From positions 1 to 6,000 of the forward strand of contig JAIRUV010000058.1 in the NCBI GenBank assembly GCA_031254265.1: a stretch of 6,000 bases of DNA, given 5' to 3'. The notes under the pieces were generated by a model. That model did not search any database. It saw nothing but the letters and a program-made list of their open reading frames with translations, and had not been told where the DNA came from. This DNA comes from Candidatus Methanoplasma sp. Lineage in GTDB: Archaea; Thermoplasmatota; Thermoplasmata; Methanomassiliicoccales; Methanomethylophilaceae. Positions 1-5,911 of this stretch are shown here, one piece after another. Positions within the stretch are counted from its first letter, which is position 1. Every line of letters begins with the position of its first letter. The position numbers and the translations under genes are program-made.

Positions 1-804
1 CACTATGTCGAAGGATCCGTACAGTTCGCGTATCCTTACCTTGCATCTTGCATAGCAGTCCCCTCCGTGCTCAATGACTGGCTCGAACCCCAGTTCCCCG
101 TACTTGCACATGCCGTTGAGCCTGAGGTCCTGATATATGCCGGACGCACGTGCAACGGGGCCCACGGCACACAGTTCTTCCGCATCCTCTTTGGACAGCA
201 CCCCCACTCCGCAGAGCCGGTTCTTTACGGAAGCGTCCTTAAGGAACACATCTGTGAGTTCCTTCGCCTCCTCTCTCATCTTCCTTATCTCGGACACTAT
301 CTTTTCCAGCATCTCTTTGCTGACGTCCCTTCTCACGCCGCCCACCTTGCATGCCGAGTGGATCACCCTTCCGCCTGTGGTCATCTCGAAAAGATTCAGC
401 ATCCTCTCCCTGACCCTCCAGCAGTGCATGAACAGGCTTTCGAATCCGAAGGAGTCCGCCGTAAGGCCGAGCCAAAGCATATGGCTGTGTATCCTGGACA
501 TCTCATGCCACATGGTCCTGAGGTAATCCGCCCTTTCCGGGACCTCGATTTTCATCAGCCCCTCCACCGCCGTGACGTACCCCAGCCCGTGGCCGAAGCT
601 GCATATGCCGCATATCCTTTCCGCCACGTACGACATCTCAGTATATTCTCTGACCTCCACAAGCTTCTCCAGGCCCCTGTGTATGAACCCGATGGAGGGT
701 ATCGCCTCTATGACCTTCTCGTCCTCTATCACAAGATCCAGATGTATCGGTTCAGGGAGGACCGGATGCTGGGGTCCGAATGGGATGACCGTAGTTTTTC
801 CCAT
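1..804 (-). CDS. echE: Ech-type [NiFe] hydrogenase large subunit EchE (NuoD-like), partial: C-terminus beyond the left edge
   Basis: Large, nickel-binding subunit of a group 4 energy-converting hydrogenase, on the cytoplasmic arm; it reduces protons to H2 with electrons from reduced ferredoxin, or the reverse. The 268 visible residues start MGKTTVIPFGPQHPVLPEP, the usual opening of this family (FGPQHP at 9-14). The N-terminal nickel motif is RICGICSFGH at residues 63-72, with C65 and C68 as the ligands. These cysteines are absent from respiratory NuoD/FpoD, which argues for a real hydrogenase. The second motif (DPCxxCxxH type) lies outside the window, so catalytic completeness cannot be confirmed. 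The ATG at 804 follows the echD stop codon directly (TGA then ATG) and has GGAGGGGAG at 816-808 upstream. It is the last visible gene of the ech operon. The reading frame stays open to base 1. What is seen: motif, start, order; the reaction is family knowledge. Confidence 0.93.
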   Translation of the reverse strand, partial: MGKTTVIPFGPQHPVLPEPIHLDLVIEDEKVIEAIPSIGFIHRGLEKLVEVREYTEMSYVAERICGICSFGHGLGYVTAVEGLMKIEVPERADYLRTMWHEMSRIHSHMLWLGLTADSFGFESLFMHCWRVRERMLNLFEMTTGGRVIHSACKVGGVRRDVSKEMLEKIVSEIRKMREEAKELTDVFLKDASVKNRLCGVGVLSKEDAEELCAVGPVARASGIYQDLRLNGMCKYGELGFEPVIEHGGDCYARCKVRIRELYGSFDIV

Positions 805-1173
805 TCACTCCCCTCCTTCCTTACCCGCGCGCCACGGCGTCGGCCTGGACAGTTTGAAGAACCTTCCGCCGTAGTCCAGTTCGCTATCCTTGAATCTCAC
901 TCCGAAAAGGTCGTGGGACTCGTTCTCATAGACGAATGCGGGCCAGTATATCCCTGTGATGCTCGGCACCTCTTCCCCGTCCGGAACATTGACCCTTATG
1001 TTGAGGAGTTCGTGGTCCTTATCGAAGGAATACAGCAGCTCTACTCCGCCTTCGACGTTCGTTGCGCATATCTGTCCGAGCCTGTACCTTTCAGACTTGA
1101 GCGTTTTTACCCTTTCCGTCAGTTCTCCCAGTCCGATCTCCTCGAAGTTCTGGGTCATGTAGCATTGGATCAT
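805..1173 (-). CDS. echD: Ech hydrogenase subunit EchD (NuoC/30 kDa-like)
   Basis: A 122-residue soluble subunit homologous to NuoC of complex I. It carries no metal ligands of its own; in the family it helps hold the small and large subunits together. The recognisable family block is WPAFVYENESHDLFGVRF at residues 77-94, which matches the conserved W-P-(A)-x-x-x-E-x-x-x-D-L-F-G-V pattern, followed by a short basic tail. It lacks the long extensions of bacterial NuoC, as is usual for hydrogenase versions. Its ATG at 1173 overlaps the echC stop in an ATGA arrangement (4-base overlap) and is preceded by AAAGGAGGG at 1188-1180, six bases upstream. This supports the first methionine over the internal one at residue 6. 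The start of echE follows its TGA with no gap, so translation of the three genes is probably coupled. Confidence 0.88.
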   Translation of the reverse strand: MIQCYMTQNFEEIGLGELTERVKTLKSERYRLGQICATNVEGGVELLYSFDKDHELLNIRVNVPDGEEVPSITGIYWPAFVYENESHDLFGVRFKDSELDYGGRFFKLSRPTPWRAGKEGGE

Positions 1174-1619
1174 TTTGGTCCCTCCTTTCTCGACCTTTCG
1201 ACATCCTCTCTTTTCCTTTCAAGGATCTCCAGCCCCTTCACCACTCCGTCGATTATCGCTTCAGGCCTGGCGGCGCATCCCGGGACGTACACATCCACCG
1301 GGATCACTTTATCTATCCCTCCCATCACGTTGTAGCACCTTCTGAACACTCCGCCCGATGCGGCGCATATTCCAACCGCTATGACGACCTTCGGTTCCAG
1401 CATCTCCCCGTAGATCTGTTTTATCACCGGAGCGTTCTGTTCATTTACAGAACCTGTGACAAGGAAGATGTCGGCATGTTTCGGGTTACCTGTGTGTATG
1501 ATGCCGAACCTCTCAATGTCGTACATCGGGGTCAGGCATGCAAGGACCTCTATATCGCAGCCGTTGCAGCTGGACCCGTCGTAATGTATGAGCCACGGCG
1601 ATCTTGTAGTGAATGACAT
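1170..1619 (-). CDS. echC: Ech hydrogenase small subunit EchC (NuoB-like)
   Basis: A 149-residue small subunit carrying the proximal [4Fe-4S] cluster that passes electrons between the iron-sulfur relay and the nickel site in EchE. The likely cluster ligands are C18 and C21 in SSCNGCDIEVLACL, C85 in VGICAASGG, and C115 in YVPGCAARPEAI. NuoB and FpoB have two adjacent cysteines at the first position; here they are spaced CxxC, the hydrogenase (Ech/Hyc/Mbh) form, which helps separate this operon from an Fpo/Nuo operon. Two extra cysteines, C28 and C95, are also present, with no role assigned. The ATG at 1619 lies three bases after the echB stop, with GGAGG at 1631-1627 seven bases upstream. The gene ends in a 4-base overlap with echD. 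The identification rests on motifs, length and operon position together. Confidence 0.93.
   Translation of the reverse strand: MSFTTRSPWLIHYDGSSCNGCDIEVLACLTPMYDIERFGIIHTGNPKHADIFLVTGSVNEQNAPVIKQIYGEMLEPKVVIAVGICAASGGVFRRCYNVMGGIDKVIPVDVYVPGCAARPEAIIDGVVKGLEILERKREDVERSRKEGPK
1180..1188 (-). promoter_or_regulatory. Ribosome binding site of echD
   Basis: The minus strand reads AAAGGAGGG, ending six bases before ATG 1173 and lying inside the 3' end of echC. It selects the first of two nearby methionines as the echD start and fits coupled translation with echC. Confidence 0.75.
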
Positions 1620-1622
1620 CCT

Positions 1623-2495
1623 TCAGCCTCCAAATGCAAAAAGCACTGCTATGTTCCCTACCCCTAATACCAGCGCGACCAGCCACGCACTTTTGAGCGC
1701 GGTCTGCCATTTCATCCTTGCGAAGCTGTTATCGATTAACACTTCGAACACATATACCAGTATGCACAGTGCCGTTCCCAGCGCGTATCCCAGCAACGTG
1801 CCGTCGAAGAAGAACAGCGCGACGAGCCCCAGCAGAAAGATGTTCTCGTACCAGTGCATGACCTCCACCATCGCCAGCGTCCTCCCTGAGAATTCGGTGG
1901 TCGTACCTTTCACCAGCTCCTGATGGGCATGGTGGGATGAGCCCAGGTCAAAAGGTGATTTCCTAAGTTTCATGGTCAGTATGAATACCAGACCTGCGAA
2001 GATACCCAGCAGGTATAGGATCGGCATGGTGCCCCCCGTTGCGATATCATACACATCGAAGCTTCCGCTGAACACATAGAGGCCTATGGCGGTGAACAGC
2101 ACCATGGGCTCATAGGCCATTATCAGGTACAGTTCCCTTTCAGCGCCGATGTGGGCGTAGGGGGAATTGGAAGAGAAGGCGGCCACCAGCAGCAGGACCG
2201 CGGACAGGGTCAGAGTGAACACCACCAGCAGCAGATTCCCTCCCGCGAAGAACATGATGCCCGTTACCACCATGAATATCAGCGAGCACAGTACGTAGAA
2301 TTCCTGAACGCCGTTGACGGTGGACCTCTCTTTGCTCATCAGCTTCCTTACGTCATAATAAGGCTGCAGGACCGGGGGGCCTTTCCTCCTCTGCATCCTT
2401 GCGGTGATCACCCTGTCCGACCCAGCAAGGAGTATCCCCAGCAAAGGAGCCAACACCACGTAGCACACCGGCGATATGATCTGGAACAATTCCAT
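1623..2495 (-). CDS. echB: Ech hydrogenase membrane subunit EchB (NuoH-like)
   Basis: A 290-residue integral membrane subunit that links the soluble hydrogenase arm to the ion-translocating antiporter-like subunit; it is the NuoH counterpart. About eight hydrophobic segments can be seen (roughly 5-24, 66-84, 88-108, 125-143, 157-175, 218-236, 238-253, 267-287). Family motifs are RRKGPPVLQPYYDVRKLMSKE-like at 36-56 (R-K-G-P-P...Q-P...D...K), GAERELYLIMAYEP at 117-130, and KSPFDLGSSHHAHQELVKG at 179-197. The last is the HHAHQE form typical of Ech/Mbh rather than Nuo. The frame is open upstream to 2693, but that extension is only the antisense-free shadow of echA in another frame. The true start is ATG 2495, which overlaps the echA stop by one base (TGATG) and has GGGAGGTG at 2510-2503 seven bases upstream. 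echC starts three bases after its stop. Confidence 0.93.
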   Translation of the reverse strand: MELFQIISPVCYVVLAPLLGILLAGSDRVITARMQRRKGPPVLQPYYDVRKLMSKERSTVNGVQEFYVLCSLIFMVVTGIMFFAGGNLLLVVFTLTLSAVLLLVAAFSSNSPYAHIGAERELYLIMAYEPMVLFTAIGLYVFSGSFDVYDIATGGTMPILYLLGIFAGLVFILTMKLRKSPFDLGSSHHAHQELVKGTTTEFSGRTLAMVEVMHWYENIFLLGLVALFFFDGTLLGYALGTALCILVYVFEVLIDNSFARMKWQTALKSAWLVALVLGVGNIAVLFAFGG

Positions 2496-4396
2496 CAGAC
2501 GGCACCTCCCGCCCATATGTACACTGAATACGCAATGATCATGACGATCATACCGGCGGTGACGTACATCCCTATGCCGCCCACCCTCTTCTCTCCGAAC
2601 CAGTCCTGCATATACCGGTTCCTTATGGAAACGCTGACCTCTCTGCCCATTGAACCTGTGAAGGAGAGGTTGTTGCCGGTGTTCACCCCGCACATGTAGA
2701 TGTGCTTTGTCTCTTTCTTATTCTTTCTGAAGAAGAGCAGCGGGAGCAGCAACATCAGGACCATCATCGCGCTCATGATGTACAGGTTGGAGGATGAGAC
2801 CGCCACGGACACAGTCCCGAACATTGTTTGGACAGTGGGAACAATAACATGATCTGATACAACTGGGAACAGCACGCAGAGTGCGACCGCCAGGCATGCC
2901 AATGTTCCTGTCGAGAACCACTCGTGCCTCTCCACCCCCTTTTCTATGTTCTCCCTTCCTGCCACGACCGCGACCATCTTGCCCAGCCATTTGCCCCAAT
3001 AGAACACTGTGACAGCGCTGCCGAAACAGACGCATGTTATCAGTATTATGTTCTCTGCATCTACGAAGGATGCCATTGCCGCCCACTTCGAAATGAGCAT
3101 ACCAAAGGGTGCCAGGAACATCCCGACCAGGCCGATTATCATCAGTCCGGCCAGCCTCGGCATCTTCGAGAACATCCCGTCCATATCTTCGATGTCCCCG
3201 CTGCCGATGTTGTGCTGCGCCGTACCGACGCACTGGAAGAGCAGTGATTTCGTCGCGGCGTGGAATATCATCAGCATTATCGCCGCCCATACCGCTTCGT
3301 CTGTGCCGACCCCTGCGCATGCCACTATCAGACCCAGATTGGCAACAGTTGAGTATGCGAGCACGCGTTTCGCGTTGCTTTGGGAGACGGCGGCCATCGA
3401 TGCCAGAAGGAACGTTATGCCTCCAACGAGCATTACCATGACCCCTGCGGAGTTCATTCCGAGGAGGGGCGACATCTTGATCACTATGAATACTCCCGCC
3501 TTGACCATGGTGGACGAGTGCAGCAACGCCGATACGGGAGTGGGGGCCACCATGGCGCCGAGGAGCCAGCTTTGGAACGGCATCTGCGCGGACTTCACGA
3601 TCCCCGCGAACGCCAGCAGCCCCACCGGAAGCATCACCGCCGCTCCCGCCGCTCCCATCTCAAGGAGCCTGTCCATCTCCACGATGCCTAGGTCGTAGCC
3701 TATCACTATCACAGCAACAGCGAACCCGATCCCTCCCAGGAGATTCATGGTCAAAGCGCGGAAGGAGTTGTTTATTGCTTTCTCAGTCTTTGTGTAGCCG
3801 ATCAAAAGGAACGAACATATGGTCGTTATCTCCCAGAAGAACAGCAGCCATACGAGATTGTTTGAAAGGACAATGCCGAACATCGCCGACATGAATACGA
3901 ACATGAGGAAGAAGAACCAGGGCCCTCTGTCCTTTTCCTCCGGGTTGTGGTGTCTGCTGTTCCTCATGTATCCTATCGCATACACGACTATCAGGCTCCC
4001 GATCACGCCTATGATGAGCACCATTATTGACGAGAGGCCGTCTATGTAAAGGTCGTTGGTGGCATGTATGTCATGCCCGATGCCGTATTCGAACCATGCC
4101 ACAAGGGCCGCCTGTATCACAGCCAGGATCGAAGCTGGATATTTTTTGTATCTTATCCCAAGATAGAACAGCACCGCCGCCAGCACCATCTCCGCTGCGA
4201 ACATCAGAGGAGTGATGGATTGGATGCCGACATCGAACAGGACCAGTCCCTGACCGTAATAAGTAGCCGCCAGCAGTATGGATGCGATCGCGACGGTCGC
4301 CGCCGATGCCATCACTATGATACTTCTTGCCTTCTCGTTCCTGGTAAGAAGAAGGACGACCGCTGCCAGGACGGGAAACAGTATCAGGAACAGCAT
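2495..4396 (-). CDS. echA: Ech hydrogenase membrane subunit EchA (NuoL/MrpA/HyfB-like antiporter subunit)
   Basis: A 633-residue, very hydrophobic protein of the proton-conducting membrane transporter family. It is the ion-pumping subunit of the hydrogenase and the first gene of the operon. Residues expected for ion movement are present: E189 in LFFWEITTICSFLLIGY, K268 in GIVKSAQMPFQSWLLGAM, H293 and K299 in LLHSSTMVKAG, H379 and K383 in FHAATKSLLF, and K437 in GMLISKW. The correspondence to NuoL E144, K229 and K399 is by motif, not by alignment. A hydrophilic stretch at about 558-605 is followed by one last membrane segment at about 609-628. Length matches Ech/HyfB-type subunits. ATG 4396 is the first possible start, because an in-frame TAG lies directly before it. 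Unlike its four downstream partners it has no good ribosome binding site. Whether H+ or Na+ is moved cannot be read from the sequence. Confidence 0.93.
   Translation of the reverse strand: MLFLILFPVLAAVVLLLTRNEKARSIIVMASAATVAIASILLAATYYGQGLVLFDVGIQSITPLMFAAEMVLAAVLFYLGIRYKKYPASILAVIQAALVAWFEYGIGHDIHATNDLYIDGLSSIMVLIIGVIGSLIVVYAIGYMRNSRHHNPEEKDRGPWFFFLMFVFMSAMFGIVLSNNLVWLLFFWEITTICSFLLIGYTKTEKAINNSFRALTMNLLGGIGFAVAVIVIGYDLGIVEMDRLLEMGAAGAAVMLPVGLLAFAGIVKSAQMPFQSWLLGAMVAPTPVSALLHSSTMVKAGVFIVIKMSPLLGMNSAGVMVMLVGGITFLLASMAAVSQSNAKRVLAYSTVANLGLIVACAGVGTDEAVWAAIMLMIFHAATKSLLFQCVGTAQHNIGSGDIEDMDGMFSKMPRLAGLMIIGLVGMFLAPFGMLISKWAAMASFVDAENIILITCVCFGSAVTVFYWGKWLGKMVAVVAGRENIEKGVERHEWFSTGTLACLAVALCVLFPVVSDHVIVPTVQTMFGTVSVAVSSSNLYIMSAMMVLMLLLPLLFFRKNKKETKHIYMCGVNTGNNLSFTGSMGREVSVSIRNRYMQDWFGEKRVGGIGMYVTAGMIVMIIAYSVYIWAGGAV
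2503..2510 (-). promoter_or_regulatory. Ribosome binding site that fixes the echB start
   Basis: On the minus strand the bases read GGGAGGTG, a near-complete match to the archaeal anti-Shine-Dalgarno partner, seven bases before ATG 2495. It decides the echB start in a frame that is otherwise open for another 66 codons upstream inside echA. Confidence 0.8.
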
Positions 4397-4442
4397 CTAG
4401 ATCATAGTATCACATTCGTTTATCCGACATAGTAGGTATTGG

Positions 4443-4450
4443 TAATATTT
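4443..4450 (-). promoter_or_regulatory. Candidate TATA box for the ech operon
   Basis: The minus strand reads AAATATTA here. With the usual archaeal spacing of about 26 bases from box centre, transcription would begin near 4420, leaving a leader of about 24 bases before echA ATG 4396. That leader has only weak ribosome binding site remnants: GTGAT at 4413-4409 and TGATC at 4404-4400. A second, weaker candidate, GGATAAACG at 4425-4417, would place the start of transcription almost on the ATG and make the message leaderless, which would explain the poor ribosome binding site. The sequence alone does not decide between them. Confidence 0.4.
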
Positions 4451-4492
4451 CAGAGTTCTCTGCGGTCATCGCCGGGATGTCCCTGTTCGACC

Positions 4493-4515
4493 ATATTTAA
4501 CCATATGTTTTAATA
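4493..4515 (+). promoter_or_regulatory. Candidate TATA elements for the AAA+ ATPase gene
   Basis: Two AT-rich boxes lie in tandem: ATATTTAA at 4493-4500 and TTTAATAA at 4508-4515, each preceded by CCATAT (4491-4496 and 4501-4506), so they form an imperfect direct repeat. The downstream box would start transcription near 4537, giving a leader of about 33 bases before ATG 4570. The upstream box would start it near 4522, before the alternative ATG at 4534. This is pattern-based only. Confidence 0.4.
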
Positions 4516-4569
4516 ACCGAAAAAAAATGCAATATGCAGTATTTTCCGATTAGGCGGGTGTGGCGTTTC

Positions 4570-5817
4570 ATGGAGATCAAAAGGGACAGGTACCTGAACA
4601 GACTCATAAAGAGAAAGTGGAACGGTTCTATAAAGGTGGTCACTGGGATCAGAAGGTGCGGTAAATCGTACCTTTTGTTCAAACTCTTCAGGGATCACCT
4701 GATCTCAGAGGGCGTCAGACCCCATGAGATAATAGCGATTGCACTGGATGACATCCGCAACAAACCGCTCAGGGAGCCTATGGCATTATATGAAAATATC
4801 GTCGGGTCCGTCAAAGGCGATAAATGCTATGTCTTGTTGGATGAGATCCAGTTCGTAAAAGGGTTCGAAGATGTCATGAACGGACTCCGCCAGATCCCGA
4901 ATATAGATATTTACGTCACAGGCAGCAATTCCAAGATGCTGTCAAAGGACATACTCACAGAGTTCAGAGGAAGAGGGGATGAGATCAGAGTGTATCCTCT
5001 GTCGTTTTCTGAATTTGCCACGGCATATCCGGGCAAAGAAGAAGAGGCGTGGAGACTGTACCGGACATTCGGGGGCATGCCTGAATTGCTTACCCGAGCC
5101 GACGAGGAACAGAAGACCGCATATCTGCAGAACATTCTGAAGGAAGTATATCTAAAGGATATCAAGGAAAGAAACGACATCAGATTGGAGAATGAGTTGG
5201 ACCTTATCGTAGATTTCCTTTGTTCATCTGTGGGGTCCTTGACGAATCCTACGAGGATCTCTAACGCTCTGAGGACCGCCAAGCACTCCAGGATTGATGA
5301 TGAGACCGTGTGCAGGTATCTGGACCTCCTGGAAGAGTCATTCCTATTTGAAAGGTCTAAAAGATATGACATCAGAGGAAAGAAGTATTTCGATACTCCG
5401 TCAAAATATTATGCCGCAGATGTAGGCCTTCGTAATGCCAGACTCAATTTCAGACAACAGGAGGAAACCCACATCATGGAGAATATCATTTACACCGAAC
5501 TCAGATCCAGAGGTTTCTCCATAGATGTGGGCATCGTTGAGAACAGAAGTACGAAGGCAAGCATTACTGAATATAAACAGCTGGAGATCGATTTCGTAGC
5601 AAACAAAGGAAGTCAGAGATATTACATCCAATCCGCCTACAGGATGCCAGAAAGGGAGAAGGAGGAACAGGAGCTCAGACCGTTCCTCTCAGTGAGGGAT
5701 TCGTTCAAGAAGATCATGATAGTGGGCGATGATGTACACCTGAAAAGAGACGAGAACGGAGTGGTCACTATCGGAATCAGACAGTTCCTTCTGGATGAGA
5801 ACAGTCTGGATCTCTGA
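4570..5817 (+). CDS. AAA+ family ATPase with C-terminal DUF4143 domain
   Basis: A 415-residue cytoplasmic ATPase of the AAA_14/DUF4143 family, common in archaeal and anaerobe genomes and of unknown function. Visible motifs are Walker A GIRRCGKS at 26-33, Walker B YVLLDEIQ at 87-94 with D91 and E92, a sensor-1-like VTGSNS at 116-121, and the family's FRGRGDEIRVYPLSFSEF at 132-149. The C-terminal half holds ADVGLRNA at 283-290, ENIIYTELRSRG at 304-315, and EIDFVANKG with YYIQSAY at 339-357. That last pattern resembles a PD-(D/E)XK nuclease fold, with Q354 near the usual Lys position. I chose ATG 4570 because MEIKRDRYLNRLI is the family's normal opening and a weak GGCGGGTG lies at 4553-4560. An in-frame ATG at 4534 would add 12 residues. 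It is transcribed away from ech, has lower GC than the ech genes, and has no functional partner in view. Nuclease activity is not shown. Confidence 0.88.
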   Translation: MEIKRDRYLNRLIKRKWNGSIKVVTGIRRCGKSYLLFKLFRDHLISEGVRPHEIIAIALDDIRNKPLREPMALYENIVGSVKGDKCYVLLDEIQFVKGFEDVMNGLRQIPNIDIYVTGSNSKMLSKDILTEFRGRGDEIRVYPLSFSEFATAYPGKEEEAWRLYRTFGGMPELLTRADEEQKTAYLQNILKEVYLKDIKERNDIRLENELDLIVDFLCSSVGSLTNPTRISNALRTAKHSRIDDETVCRYLDLLEESFLFERSKRYDIRGKKYFDTPSKYYAADVGLRNARLNFRQQEETHIMENIIYTELRSRGFSIDVGIVENRSTKASITEYKQLEIDFVANKGSQRYYIQSAYRMPEREKEEQELRPFLSVRDSFKKIMIVGDDVHLKRDENGVVTIGIRQFLLDENSLDL

Positions 5818-5827
5818 AGAGAACCCA

Positions 5828-5848
5828 GCTGCATGCATTTTTAGCAGC
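5828..5848 (+). terminator. Possible weak terminator after the AAA+ ATPase gene
   Basis: GCTGC at 5828-5832 can pair with GCAGC at 5844-5848, with a run of five T at 5838-5842 in the loop and T-rich sequence after it (5850-5858). It begins 11 bases past the stop codon. The stem is only five pairs; archaeal termination often needs just the T-run, so this is a tentative call. Confidence 0.3.
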
Positions 5849-5868
5849 CCTTCTTGTTCAGGAATAAC

Positions 5869-5875
5869 TATATAA
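5869..5875 (+). promoter_or_regulatory. TATA box of the aldolase/ADH synthase gene
   Basis: TATATAA, within the longer AACTATATAAG, is the cleanest archaeal TATA box in the window. Spacing of about 26 bases puts the transcription start near 5898, leaving a leader of roughly 8-14 bases that contains GGTGAT at 5902-5907 as the ribosome binding site. Box, start point and binding site all fit one another. Confidence 0.7.
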
Positions 5876-5911
5876 GTATGTCCCGTGTTAGCACGTGTCA
5901 CGGTGATGAAA

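Larger units (their letters stand above)
4397..4569. other. Divergent intergenic region between ech and the AAA+ ATPase gene
   Basis: This AT-rich spacer separates two divergently transcribed units, so both promoters should lie within it. Besides the TATA candidates listed separately, it holds the tandem GGTATT/GGTAAT (4435-4446) and the 8-base palindrome ATCTAGAT (4395-4402), which overlaps the echA start. No tRNA, small gene or strong hairpin is apparent. Confidence 0.6.

Noticed and set aside
67..1335. Plus-strand open frame of 422 codons, the longest on that strand in the left half
   Set aside because: It lies antisense to echE, echD and echC, whose motifs and ribosome binding sites are unmistakable. 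It is rich in His, Pro and Arg, with no domain, and stays open because the ech genes rarely use the codons (TTA, CTA, TCA) that would make stops on the opposite strand.
2496..2693. Extension of the echB frame upstream to 2693 (a 356-codon version)
   Set aside because: The extra 66 codons overlap the end of echA in another frame and show no membrane or NuoH-like character, while ATG 2495 has an ideal ribosome binding site and the family's normal opening.
2718..3698. Several open frames on both strands inside echA
   Set aside because: All are low-complexity Arg/Pro/Ser-rich shadows of a continuous 633-residue membrane protein; none has a binding site plus a recognisable motif.
4395..4402. Perfect 8-base palindrome ATCTAGAT over the echA start codon
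   Set aside because: It is too short to call an operator, is expected often by chance, and is explained in part by the TAG-ATG junction.
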